From: Bosea sp. NBC_00550
GTDB taxonomy: Bacteria > Pseudomonadota > Alphaproteobacteria > Rhizobiales > Beijerinckiaceae
Direction of reading: 5' to 3'
Assembly: GCF_026020075.1 (NCBI RefSeq)
Contig: NZ_CP102772.1
Location: 2,480,001-2,544,000, forward strand
Length of the DNA: 64,000 nt
Position 1 is the stretch's first letter. Every line of letters starts with the position of its first letter. Positions 8,809 to 16,865 of this stretch are shown here, piece by piece. The notes beneath the pieces were generated by a model that saw nothing but the letters and a program-made list of their open reading frames with translations, did no database searches and was not told where the DNA came from. The position numbers were made by a program, and so were the translations under genes.

Positions 8809-9852
8809 ATGAACCACCAGCACCATGTCGGCCTCGATGTCTCCGTGAAAGAGACCGCCATCTGCATCGTCGATCCGCACGGTAAGGTCGTGCACCGTAC
8901 CACCGTCGAGAGCCATCCTGAGGTGATCTGCAAACACCTCATCGGTCTCGGCCACAGCTATGCTCGTATCGGCCTGGAGGCGGGGCCTCTCTCGCCATGG
9001 CTCTACGCCGGCCTGGTCGAAGCTGGGTTGCCGGCGATCTGCGTCGAAACCCGTCACATGCACGCCGCCCTTTCGGCGCGCATCAACAAGACCGACCGCA
9101 ACGACGCGATGGGTATCGCTCAGATGATGCGTGTCGGCCTATTCAAGCCGGTCCACGTCAAGACGCCAGCCAGCCAGCAACGCCGCCTGCTCCTGACCTC
9201 GCGCAAATTGCTTCAGCGTAAGGCCTATGACATCGAGAGCGACCTACGAGGTCAGCTGCGCAATTTTGGCCTCAAGGTCGGTGTCGTGGGAGCTGCCGGC
9301 TTCGAGCAGCGCGTGCGAGACCTCGTGCTCGATCTGCCCTTCGTCGCGGCTGTGGTCCTACCGTTGCTGGAGGCTCGCTCCGCGTTGCGGACCCAACTCG
9401 CCAAGCTGCACAAGATGCTGCTGGACCAGGTCCGCATCGATCCGATCTGCCGACGGCTGATGACCGCACCCGGCGTTGGGCCGGTCGTGGCGCTGACCTA
9501 CCGCACATGCGTCGACAACCCGGCCCGTTTCGGACGATCGCAATGCGTCGGGGCGCATTTCGGTCTGACGCCGCGGCTTTACCAGTCCGGTGAGACGATG
9601 CGGGGCGGGCGGGTCTCGAAGTGCGGGGACACGATGATGCGCGCTGCGCTCTATGAAGCCGCGCTCGTGCTGCTGACCAGCCCGCGCGGCCCGTGGTCCT
9701 CCCTGAAGGTCTGGGGGTTGGCCGTGGCCAAACGCCGAGGCATGCAGAAGGCGCTCGTGGCCGTCGCTCGCAAGCTGGCCATCGTGTTGCACCGCATGTG
9801 GCGCGACGAGACGGACTTCCGCTGGTCGGCCGCATCCGCCACGGCGGCCTGA
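8809..9852 (+). CDS. IS110/IS1111-family transposase (DEDD recombinase)
   Basis: A 347-residue protein with the N-terminal DEDD (RuvC-like) domain: VGLDVSVKETAI supplies the first Asp, GLEAG the Glu, and NKTDRNDAMGIAQMMR the last acidic pair. The C-terminal transposase_20 part follows (MTAPGVGPVVALTYR, GLTPRLYQSGE), carrying the serine region characteristic of these enzymes. Length is normal and there is no internal stop, so it looks functional. The start is ATG 8809; longer frames upstream run antisense through IS3 OrfB. Family members use a structured bridge RNA to choose donor and target. Confidence 0.93.
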   Translation: MNHQHHVGLDVSVKETAICIVDPHGKVVHRTTVESHPEVICKHLIGLGHSYARIGLEAGPLSPWLYAGLVEAGLPAICVETRHMHAALSARINKTDRNDAMGIAQMMRVGLFKPVHVKTPASQQRRLLLTSRKLLQRKAYDIESDLRGQLRNFGLKVGVVGAAGFEQRVRDLVLDLPFVAAVVLPLLEARSALRTQLAKLHKMLLDQVRIDPICRRLMTAPGVGPVVALTYRTCVDNPARFGRSQCVGAHFGLTPRLYQSGETMRGGRVSKCGDTMMRAALYEAALVLLTSPRGPWSSLKVWGLAVAKRRGMQKALVAVARKLAIVLHRMWRDETDFRWSAASATAA

Positions 9853-10103
9853 GGCCCGCGCTTTAGCATCACGCAATACCGAGCTCCTCCGGCGTGGAGG
9901 GGGCCCTGCGGGGACGATGGGAGCGGGCGAGACCGAGGAAACTCGAGCGTCGGTTCTGCCGAGCGCGCGGCTTAGATGGCTCCGCCCACTCCCTCTGATC
10001 CCATCATGAGGCGGCACAGGCCGACCTCGGAGAGAAGCAAGAGCTCCGCAGGACCGTTCGCGCGCCGATCCAGGATGCGCACGCAAGGGAGTTGACCTAT
10101 GAA
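9853..10103 (+). ncRNA. Candidate bridge-RNA region of the IS1111-type element
   Basis: The 250 bases between the transposase stop and the right subterminal repeat carry no gene and are rich in short complementary runs (for example around 9890-9930 and 10010-10070). In IS110-family elements a structured RNA that pairs with donor and target DNA is encoded in the long non-coding end; in the IS1111 group that is the right end. Position fits, but I have not folded it and cannot place exact ends or the guide loops. Confidence 0.4.
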
Positions 10104-10393
10104 CCCCGAATAGAGAAGTAGTTTCCCGAGGCAGCTTCCTTGAGGATCAGCTTCTCCAACGTCAGATCCGAGACGGCTTTGCGCAGCCGCTCGTTCTCCT
10201 TCTCCAGATCCTTCAGACGCTTCACCTGGTCGGACTTCAGCCCGCCAAACTCCTTGCGCCAGCGATAATACGTGAACGCCGTCACGCTGATGGCCCGGAT
10301 CGCCTCCGCGACCGGGCGCCCCTGGGACAACAGCACGTCGACCTGCCGCAGCTTCGCGACGATCTCTTCAGGCTTGTGCTTCTTCTGCGGCAT
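10097..10393 (-). CDS. IS3-family transposase OrfA
   Basis: The small HTH protein of the IS3 element, starting at MPQKKHKPEEIVAKLRQVDV (ATG 10393). It holds the helix-turn-helix (VAEAIRAISVTAFTYYRWRKEFGG) and the leucine-zipper-like tail LKDLEKENERLRKAVSDLTLEKLILKEAASGN. The natural reading ends at about 10114. The last few residues and the stop at 10097 come from the inserted IS1111-type element, so the frameshift window that should link it to OrfB is lost. A longer start at 10441 is possible but reaches the terminal repeat. Confidence 0.88.
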   Translation of the reverse strand: MPQKKHKPEEIVAKLRQVDVLLSQGRPVAEAIRAISVTAFTYYRWRKEFGGLKSDQVKRLKDLEKENERLRKAVSDLTLEKLILKEAASGNYFSIRGS

Positions 10394-10506
10394 CGCGGGC
10401 ATCCTCCAAAGGCTCAAAAAGCCTACTTCAGGGAGGGCCACTTTTCAGGGGGCAGGCCACGCCCATATTCTCTGCCTGGCGAGGCGATAATTAGTATTTT
10501 GACGCG

Positions 10507-10773
10507 ATGGAGACACCTGAAAAGCGGGCCGGTGTAACCCGGCTCTTGCTCCGCTGGCCCCACCGCCGCGCGGAGCTTCTACGGGCGGCCAAGCGGCCCG
10601 CTTTTGCGAGCCTCTGCGAGAGCTACGCGCTCGCTTGGGAAGCGGCGCTGCACTGGGCCAAGATTCCGGGAAACCGGGCCGCTGAGATAGCCGAGGAGTA
10701 CCGGCTGATCCTTGTTAAGCTTGAGCAGGATATCGCCTTGCTCTGCTCGACTGCGCAGCGAACGGTCAAATGA
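10507..10773 (+). CDS. Small hypothetical protein
   Basis: An 88-residue frame with a mostly helical composition (FASLCESYALAWEAALHWAKIPGN, AAEIAEEYRLILVKLEQDIA). I do not recognise it. Amino-acid use looks protein-like, unlike the opposite strand frame here. No good ribosome site precedes ATG 10507. It lies between the IS3 end and a decayed ligase fragment and could be island cargo or itself a remnant. Confidence 0.4.
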   Translation: METPEKRAGVTRLLLRWPHRRAELLRAAKRPAFASLCESYALAWEAALHWAKIPGNRAAEIAEEYRLILVKLEQDIALLCSTAQRTVK

Positions 10774-10784
10774 ATACCCGCTCC

Positions 10785-11118
10785 GTATCTCGTAAACGGG
10801 GAGCTCATCAGCGTCTTCCCGAAGCCCCCTGTAGGAGCCGTGCCGCAGCTTGCCGTCGGCGGTCCATGCGCGAAACTCGATTTCCGCCACCAGAGCCGAC
10901 GTGAGCTAGCGATAGGCCTGTCGTCTGCCCTTCAGGCTGACCGCGGGTTGTCAGATAACGAGTTCGTCCATCTGCTTGCGGAGCGCGGTCGCGCCGTCGT
11001 GGCTGAAGCCGATACCGACGCTTCCGACATAGACCGGTGGTGCCCCCTGGCTCACCGCAAGAAGCAGCCGGCCGACCCCGCCTTCATAAGCACGCGCAAG
11101 AGAGCGGGACGATGGGTG
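10785..11118 (-). pseudogene. Decayed ATP-dependent DNA ligase C-terminus (LigC/LigD type)
   Basis: Reading the minus strand in one frame from about 11118 gives GGVGRLLLAVSQG, then VYVGSVGIGFSHDGATALRK, QPAVSLKG, LVAEIEFRAWTADGKLRH and SYRGLREDADELPVYE. These are the OB-fold signatures, in order, of LigD-type NHEJ ligases. The frame contains two in-frame stops (a TGA between MDELVI and QPAVS, and a TAG between QAYR and LTSAL) and no upstream adenylation domain. It is therefore a 3' remnant of about 110 codons that has drifted. The normal end of the ligase is lost and the frame runs on without meaning to 10579. Confidence 0.8.
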
Positions 11119-11196
11119 AGAGGCTGAGCATCATCAGCACGAAGTGTGAACTGACGGACGGGCTGCGCGTTGTCCGGTAAAAGAGGCCGAGAACAA

Positions 11197-11736
11197 ATGG
11201 CCGAGAAGCGGACAGCACCGTGGACCGATGAGCAGGTTGCCGCACTCAACTTGTTTCAGGTCGAAAACTCGGTCCATCTCTTATGCGGCGGTGACCGAAC
11301 CGACGACGCACATCGGGCTTATCAAGCTGAGCATGGCGGTAAACTCGGGCAGCTTGTCGCGATCAAAGACGGGCTGGTCTGCCCCGTGTGCGGATATCGG
11401 CTGCAATGGGCGCACGGTTTCTGGCTTCCCCCGCCGCCTTCGAGCCCTGCAACGCCGAGCGAGGGGCAGATCATTGAGCCCGACGATTACGGAGAATATC
11501 TGCGCAAGGAGCGCACGCACAGTCGCTATGGTTACATGCAATGGCAGCTGGCCAAGGCCGCGAACAAGCGCGCCGACCGGGCTGAAGCCCGCGCCCTAGC
11601 CGCCGAAGTCGCGCTCGCTGCGGCACGGGAACGGGTCGAGCAAGCTATTCGCGATTGCCTGTCACTCGATGAGAACGGCAATACCTGCGAGAAGGCCGTG
11701 GCCATCGCAGCCATCCGCTCTCACGAGCCCCCATGA
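11197..11736 (+). CDS. Phage/island-type hypothetical protein
   Basis: A 179-residue protein. The N-terminal part has RTAPWTDEQVAALNLFQ followed by a likely zinc site, a pair LLCGGDR...CPVCGYRLQWAH (Cys-x2-Cys and His), a pattern seen in small phage proteins of alphaproteobacteria. The C-terminal third (about 110-165) is a charged Ala/Arg/Glu-rich helix that could form a coiled coil (KAANKRADRAEARALAAEVALAAARERVEQA). ATG 11197 has AGAGG upstream; a TTG at 11170 would add nine residues. Function unknown; context is mobile DNA. It ends about 70 bases before the IS1182 element. Confidence 0.6.
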   Translation: MAEKRTAPWTDEQVAALNLFQVENSVHLLCGGDRTDDAHRAYQAEHGGKLGQLVAIKDGLVCPVCGYRLQWAHGFWLPPPPSSPATPSEGQIIEPDDYGEYLRKERTHSRYGYMQWQLAKAANKRADRAEARALAAEVALAAARERVEQAIRDCLSLDENGNTCEKAVAIAAIRSHEPP

Positions 11737-11807
11737 TCCGCGAAACGCCCAAGCGAGACCGGCACGCCTTCAAGCAAAGATGGGGCGACGTGCAGCGGCA
11801 GTGCGCC

Positions 11808-13341
11808 GATGTCGTTGAAAAAGTCGTCGTTGCTGCGGGTGTGAAGTCCTGATTCAGTCGTCTTGGGCGGAGGGCGGCGCGATGATGGGTGAACGGCGGG
11901 TGGCGCAGGAGGCGCTGTTCTACGAGTTCAGTCTTGAGCGTCACGTGCCGGACGATCATTGGGTGCGGTCGATAGACCGGTTCGTCGATCTTTCCGAGAT
12001 CCGCGCACATCTGCGGCCGTTCTACAGCGAGATGGGTCGGCCCTCGATCGATCCGGAGCTGATGATCCGGATGCTGCTCATCGGCTATTGCTTCGGCATC
12101 CGTTCCGAGCGGCGCCTGTGCGAGGAGGTGCACCTGAACCTCGCCTATCGCTGGTTCTGCCGGCTCGGGCTTGAGGGCGACGTTCCCGATCACTCGACCT
12201 TCTCGAAGAACCGGCATGGCCGCTTCCGCGAGAGCGATCTTCTGCGTGAGCTGTTCGAGACGACCGTCCGGCGTTGCATCGAAGAAGGGCTCGTGGGCGG
12301 AGAAGGCTTCGCGGTCGATGCCAGCCTGATCAAGGCCGATGCGAACAAGCAACGTTCCGCGGACGCCTCAGAGCTGGTCGACTGGCACGATCTCGCCCGG
12401 ACGCGTCGCTCGGTGCGCGAATATCTCGATACGCTCGATGAGGCCGCCTGGGGCGCGGCGAGCGAGGCGAAGCCGAAGTTCGTGTCGCGCGCCGATCCGG
12501 CCGCGCAATGGACCGGCGCTTTGAAGGGGCATGCCTTCTTCGCCTACGCCACCAACTACCTGATCGACCTCGACCACGCCGTCATCGTCGATGTCGAGGC
12601 CAGCCGCGCCATCCGGCAGGCCGAAGTCGGCTCGGCCCGGACCATGCTCGACCGAACGCAGGAGCGTTTTGGCCTCTGGCCGGCCAGGCTAGCCGCCGAC
12701 AGCGCCTATGGCTCGGCCGAGAACCTCGCCTGGCTGGTGCATAAGCGCGGGATCGAGCCGCATATCCCGGTCTTCGACAAATCCCAGCGCAGCGACGGCA
12801 CCTTCAGCCGCTCCGACTTCGCCTATGACCACGCGCGCGATCGCTACACCTGCCCGGGCGGGAAGGAGTTGAGGCCGCGCCAGAAGGCCTATCGAACCGA
12901 GCGGCCGCTCGTCGATGACGAGGGCATGATGCGTTACCGCGCCAGCAAGTTCGACTGCGACGCCTGCTCGCTGAAGCCGCAGTGCTCACCCAACATGCCC
13001 GCTCGCAAGATCCTGCGCTCGATCCATGAGGGCGCCCGCGACATGGCCAGGGACATCGCCGAGACCGACGCCTATGTCACCTCGCGGCGCGAACGGAAAA
13101 AGGTCGAGATGCTGTTTGCTCACCTCAAGCGCATCTTGCGGCTCGACCGGTTGCGACTGCGCGGACCGAATGGCGCCAGAGACGAGTTCCACCTCGCCGC
13201 AGCAGCCCAGAACCTCAGGAAGCTCGCCAAACTCAAGCCAAACGGGCCGCAGGTCAGGCCTGCCTGACCAAGCGAAGCCCTACTCTGCTAAATCCGCTCC
13301 CCGCCAGCGCCGATCTCAGGGCCGACTTTTTCAACGGTATC
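11808..13341 (+). mobile_element. IS1182-family element, copy 1
   Basis: The element is 1534 bp with terminal inverted repeats GATGTCGTTGAAAAAGTCG (left) and, complemented on the right, GATACCGTTGAAAAAGTCG. It carries one transposase gene. An inverted copy of the same length is at 32909-34442, with an identical encoded protein. The flanks read CGCC on both sides, which could be a 4-bp target duplication. Confidence 0.88.
11882..13267 (+). CDS. IS1182-family transposase (copy 1)
   Basis: A 461-residue transposase with an N-terminal DUF772 domain (FYEFSLERHVPDDHWVR, IDPELMIRMLLIGYCFGIRSERRL) and a C-terminal DDE_Tnp_1_6 part with the Cys-rich insertion (FDCDACSLKPQCSP) typical of IS1182. Catalytic Asp residues are expected in GFAVDASLIKAD and RLAADSAYGSAEN, and the Glu near RRERKKVEMLFAHLKR. 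No stop or frameshift is present, so it is probably active. The predicted protein is residue-for-residue the same as the copy at 32983-34368. Confidence 0.93.
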   Translation: MMGERRVAQEALFYEFSLERHVPDDHWVRSIDRFVDLSEIRAHLRPFYSEMGRPSIDPELMIRMLLIGYCFGIRSERRLCEEVHLNLAYRWFCRLGLEGDVPDHSTFSKNRHGRFRESDLLRELFETTVRRCIEEGLVGGEGFAVDASLIKADANKQRSADASELVDWHDLARTRRSVREYLDTLDEAAWGAASEAKPKFVSRADPAAQWTGALKGHAFFAYATNYLIDLDHAVIVDVEASRAIRQAEVGSARTMLDRTQERFGLWPARLAADSAYGSAENLAWLVHKRGIEPHIPVFDKSQRSDGTFSRSDFAYDHARDRYTCPGGKELRPRQKAYRTERPLVDDEGMMRYRASKFDCDACSLKPQCSPNMPARKILRSIHEGARDMARDIAETDAYVTSRRERKKVEMLFAHLKRILRLDRLRLRGPNGARDEFHLAAAAQNLRKLAKLKPNGPQVRPA

Positions 13342-13683
13342 CGCCAGTTGCGGATATTGGCTCATCGCCGAAAGCGAACGCTCAAAATTTGAGACGACAG
13401 TCTGCGCAAACTGACCACTCGTATCCACCGGGATCAGACCCCGTGCAACGGAGATCGCGAGACACAGTAGCCTTGGCTCACTATTGTTCGGCTTAGCGTA
13501 CGATTTTGAACAGCTCTCTGAGCCCTACGTTCCGTGACAGGATAAGTGTCAATCGATCGTAGAGAAGCTCCTCGCCTGAAGACCGCGTCCATCCGGGCAT
13601 CCCCCCGGCAGAGAGAATCTTTGATCGTGGACACGATCGCGGGTCATTGTCCGCCACTTCCCCCTTGAGCACATTTGCGCCGC
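13342..13683. other. Gap between IS1182 and the rpiR remnant
   Basis: About 340 bases with no gene I can recognise. The first 25 bases (ATCCGCCAGTTGCGGATATT) resemble the sequence flanking the right side of IS1182 copy 2 (ATCCGCCATTTGCCGACATT), pointing to a shared target sequence or related flanking DNA. Confidence 0.4.
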
Positions 13684-13915
13684 TCACTGGTCGGGCCGTC
13701 CCTTCATCCCCGTTTCGAGAACCGTGATTAGGCTCTGGAGGAGAGCGATCGCGCCCGAAATCGGCCTGAACTAGCTCGTGGTCGAATTGTCGACGAAGAA
13801 GGTCGGATCGGATTGGCGGGCCAACGGCTCTCGGCACAGCGGTCAGGACGAGGATGCGCTTACCGCTGAGCTGGGTCGGGCATGATATCGACCAAGGACT
13901 GCTATAAGCATGAAA
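13684..13915 (-). pseudogene. Decayed 3' end of an RpiR-family regulator
   Basis: The minus strand here matches, base for base over long stretches, the 3' end of the intact RpiR gene at 34674-35531. Examples are LSGKRILVLT, then after a frameshift DPTFFVDNSTTS, and FRPISGAIALLQSLIT, ending in TGA 13684-13686. One frameshift follows VLTAVP, and one TAG stop replaces the codon before FRPIS. Only the C-terminal SIS-domain portion remains. It is a paralogous remnant, not a segmental copy, because many bases differ. It lies to the right of IS1182 copy 1, just as the intact gene lies to the right of copy 2. Confidence 0.75.
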
Positions 13916-14392
13916 TTCATCAAGTGCGGGCTTCTGGCTGATTCTAAAGGGTTTCTCGGCGAAAAAATCGCCGTTTATGGACTACAGCAAGATCAGGGGC
14001 ATTTCGCCTTTTGCCTACCCGTGGGGAACCGATCATCGATCGAAGTTTCTCTTTGTTGATCTTGCAAATTGGCACCGTGTTTCGGAGACGGGGTCAGCCA
14101 TCGACTAATGGTCCTTAAGGTCAATATCCGCGCCCAAGCGATAGGGTCAGAGTTTCGGTGCTCATTCCTCGCCCGACACGGAAGCCGAACGTGGAAATTC
14201 TCTGGTCAGATAAACCTCGCCTTCAATGGGCAGCAACGATGCTGGTCATTGCTGTCGGACTGGCAGTCTTCGCCTTCCTTGGCTGGCGGCGAGACTCTAA
14301 CTAGTAGCCGGCGACGAAGGCTGAGCAGATATTCAAACATCCTGACGGCGAGAGCGTGGCAAAGAAAAGCCTGACGATCTGCATCGGCAGGC
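13916..14392. other. Non-coding, lower-GC island DNA
   Basis: No convincing large gene. One short frame at 14158-14304 (GTG start, 48 codons) ends with a good transmembrane helix (MLVIAVGLAVFAFLGW) and a charged tail. It may be the end of a decayed membrane protein or a tiny membrane peptide, so it is noted but not called. Confidence 0.3.
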
Positions 14393-14422
14393 CTATGTCG
14401 CAATCGCTATACTCCAGTTTGT

Positions 14423-14593
14423 GCGCTCCAAAAGCCGGCAGGCCTGCACGGCATTCCAAGGGCCGCCGCCCGACGTTGCGATGTTTCGTTCATTCAAGGC
14501 TTTTTCGATCTTTCTGCGTGTCGAGGCCAAGGTCGGAGCGTTCCTGCCGGAGGGCCGAGACGGGGCAGGCGCAGCGAATTTGCCTTCGGGCAT
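14423..14593 (-). pseudogene. Remnant of a serine recombinase C-terminus
   Basis: The minus-strand frame contains KIEKALNERNIATSGGGPWNAVQACRLLER. In order this matches the C-terminal helix-turn-helix tail of resolvases and large serine recombinases (I-A-x-A-L-N-x-x-G-I-x-T-x-x-G-x-W-x-x-x-x-V). The intact recombinase at 17697 carries the same pattern (IREIAEALNAAGIKTARGG). No catalytic N-terminus is attached, so this is a fragment. The match is short, which limits confidence. Confidence 0.5.
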
Positions 14594-14862
14594 TGCGTTG
14601 CACTTTCATCTACGGAGGCACGAGATGTCCGTGCCGTCTGCCATGCGGGCGAAGCCGACTGACCCACCCCGATATCCGACGTCACCGACGTGTGCGATGC
14701 CCCTGGTAAGGCTGGCGGCATCGGGAAGCCTCGAGTGCGAATGGGAGCCGGCAGCAATTCTGCATGTACGCTTCACATCACTTTGCGTAGGCTCGGAATG
14801 AAGTCGCGTCGCTAAAAGCGGGTTCAAGTATGACGAGAGTGTTGTTGAGGCTAGGGTGAGTC

Positions 14863-16617
14863 GTGACGCAAACGTCTGATACTGGGCAGAAGGTGCTACA
14901 ACCCGATGCGGTGCGAGCGCAGCTCTCTCGTGTTCTGGCGAGTCCTGATTTCGAGGTCCCCGAGCGCCTACGGGACTTTCTGCGTTTCGTCGTCGAAGAG
15001 TTATTGGCTGGCCGTGGCCAACGGATAAAGGCCTACACCATCGCGACGCACGTATTTGGCCGTGGGCAAGATTTCGATATACTCAATGATCCCGTCGTGC
15101 GCATCGAGGCCAGTCGACTACGCCGAGCCTTGGAGCGCTATTATTTATTATCCGGGCGTATTGACCCCATCTGCATCGACATTCCCAAGGGCGCATACAT
15201 CCCGAACATCACGGTGCGGCATCCAATCACACCACCACAAGAGTTGTTGGGACTGCATCCGAAAGTTGCGAACTCAGAAAACCCTCCTCGAAACCCCCGA
15301 AACTGGCTGCGGAAATTGGGCGTGCCGGTGGCGGCGGTTATTAGCATCTTGTTGGTAATCGCCCTAAGCGGCCTGGTCACAGACCCGACCAACTCATCAC
15401 AATTGGCAACCAGTCCCAACGTTGCGCTCGTCGTTTCACCTTTCGAGAATCTGTCGGGAGCCGAAGGGTCGATCTACGCTGCCGGTATATCTGATGAACT
15501 GCTCAATCAACTCGTACGGTTTCGGGAACTAAGATTGTTTGGCCGTGACGCGGGGAGGCAGTCTCGGCACGAGATTCCCGCTGAGCAGCCGTTGGAGGTC
15601 CAGTACCTGCTCGAGGGCGGGGTTCGTGTCGCGGGACAACGACTTCGAGTGTCTAGCAGACTGTTGGATGGCCGGACGAAGGAAATTGTCTGGAGCGCCG
15701 TTTACGACCGAGACTTGGGCGGAACTCAAAATATCGACGTCGAGTCTGACATCGCAGCGAAGGTAGCGGCGGCTGTAGCCCAGCCTTATGGAGCGATATT
15801 TGCCCCGATCTCGGGCGATGCATCGGCGAGAATTCCGGCAGGTGCCAAGCCGCATTTGTGTGTCTTGCAGTTCTATCGCTACCGAAACGAGCCCTCACGG
15901 GAAGAGCATCGGCTAGTTCGGGACTGCCTTAAAGAGACGGTAACGCGAAATCCGGACTATTCGACGGGTTGGGCGATGCTGGCCTATCTCTTCCTCGACG
16001 AGGATCGGCTTGGGTTCAATTCTCAGGAGGCGGCGCCGGCGGCGAAAATACGAGCTCGTGAGGCGGCCCAGCGTGCCGTGCGCCTCGATCCGAATAATGT
16101 TCGTGCCCTTCAGGCGCTTATGGCCGTTCTGTTCTTTAGCAGGGAGCCCGACGCCGCTCTGCAAATTGGCGAACAGGCCCTTGTGCTGAATCCAAATGAC
16201 ACGGAAATTTTGGCAGAATTTGGAAGCCGATTGGCACAAGCTGGCGACAGAAGGCGCGGCGTCGCGATGATTGAAGAGGCGGTCGACAGAAATCCCAATC
16301 AAACAAAATATTACATCGCGATACTTGCGCAAAATTATTACCTTATTGGCGACAATACGCGTGCTTTGTACTGGCTCCGCCGCGCTAATATGCAGCGGTT
16401 TGCGAATTATCATTTTGTTGCTGCGCTCATATTTGCGCGTGCTCATTTGCAGCAGGAGACAAATGCGAGTGTTCACGAGTTCATGAGGATGCGACCTCGC
16501 TTCATCGAAAACATTGAAGCTGAAATCGCCACGAGAAACTATAACGCTCAAGATCGGCTCACTCTGATCGAAGGCGCAAGGCAGGCGGGATTTCCCGTCA
16601 GCGCCGCGATCAATTGA
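14863..16617 (+). CDS. Membrane protein with N-terminal DNA-binding-like domain, TolB/FlgO-like region and TPRs
   Basis: A 584-residue protein. Residues 1-110 form a conserved module (RVLASPDFEVPERLRDFLRFVVEE, RIKAYTIATHVFGR, FDILNDPVVRIEASRLRRALERYY, IDIPKGAYIP) found at the start of rhizobial adenylate-cyclase-like and TPR proteins. One transmembrane helix lies at about 147-167 (VPVAAVISILLVIALSGLV). A periplasmic FlgO/TolB-N-like part follows (VALVVSPFENLSGAEG, GISDELLNQLVRF, YLLEGGVRV, RLLDGRTKEIVWSAVYDR). The C-terminal 220 residues carry TPR-like repeats (AVRLDPNNVRALQALMAV, ALVLNPNDTEILAEFGSRL). Start is GTG 14863. A signalling or regulatory role is likely but unproven. A frameshifted paralogue lies at 19644-20623. 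Confidence 0.7.
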   Translation: MTQTSDTGQKVLQPDAVRAQLSRVLASPDFEVPERLRDFLRFVVEELLAGRGQRIKAYTIATHVFGRGQDFDILNDPVVRIEASRLRRALERYYLLSGRIDPICIDIPKGAYIPNITVRHPITPPQELLGLHPKVANSENPPRNPRNWLRKLGVPVAAVISILLVIALSGLVTDPTNSSQLATSPNVALVVSPFENLSGAEGSIYAAGISDELLNQLVRFRELRLFGRDAGRQSRHEIPAEQPLEVQYLLEGGVRVAGQRLRVSSRLLDGRTKEIVWSAVYDRDLGGTQNIDVESDIAAKVAAAVAQPYGAIFAPISGDASARIPAGAKPHLCVLQFYRYRNEPSREEHRLVRDCLKETVTRNPDYSTGWAMLAYLFLDEDRLGFNSQEAAPAAKIRAREAAQRAVRLDPNNVRALQALMAVLFFSREPDAALQIGEQALVLNPNDTEILAEFGSRLAQAGDRRRGVAMIEEAVDRNPNQTKYYIAILAQNYYLIGDNTRALYWLRRANMQRFANYHFVAALIFARAHLQQETNASVHEFMRMRPRFIENIEAEIATRNYNAQDRLTLIEGARQAGFPVSAAIN

Positions 16618-16865
16618 TCGAAGGCGCAAGCGTACGACGGATGCCCCCGTAGAGGTCGTCGGGTTCAAGCGTCGTGTCGGGCATCCCTTCAAGCTCGGAA
16701 TGGCCAGGCTACGTCAAAGTCGCCACCCTTCACCGCCATCAATCGTAACAAACGGACCACCGATGGTAGCCACCGGCGATACTGGCCCTAAGGTCAGTAG
16801 ACAATGGGTTCTTGTCGAAGTCCGTATTGCCTTCTCTCGATCTTCGGACAATGAAGGAAAGAACT

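Larger units (their letters stand above)
8734..10113 (+). mobile_element. IS110-family (IS1111 group) element inserted in the IS3
   Basis: The insert of about 1.38 kb is defined by the point where IS3 OrfA/OrfB similarity breaks on each side. A 9-bp subterminal inverted repeat, TATTCGGGG at 8740-8748 and CCCCGAATA at 10104-10112, lies just inside the inferred ends. Subterminal repeats are a feature of the IS1111 group of IS110 elements. The transposase occupies 8809-9852. That leaves a short left end (about 75 bases) and a long non-coding right end (about 260 bases), again as in IS1111. Boundaries may be off by a few bases. Confidence 0.75.
7807..10459 (-). mobile_element. IS3-family element interrupted by an IS1111-type element
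   Basis: Terminal inverted repeats are visible: TGGCCTGCCCCC at 7807-7818 and its complement ending at 10459. A second shared block TGGCCC lies just inside (7824-7829 and the right-end equivalent). OrfA and OrfB are encoded on the minus strand. About 1.38 kb in the middle belongs to a second element, leaving a net IS3 length of about 1.27 kb, normal for the family. No target duplication is obvious in the bases flanking 7807 and 10459, and the gene broken on the left is not resumed on the right. Confidence 0.8.

Noticed and set aside
10507..10773. Defence or toxin-antitoxin gene beside the IS element
   Set aside because: The small protein shows no toxin or antitoxin motif and has no partner gene.
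13336..14000. Possible CRISPR or tandem repeats in low-coding island DNA
   Set aside because: I found no regularly spaced direct repeats here or elsewhere in the window.
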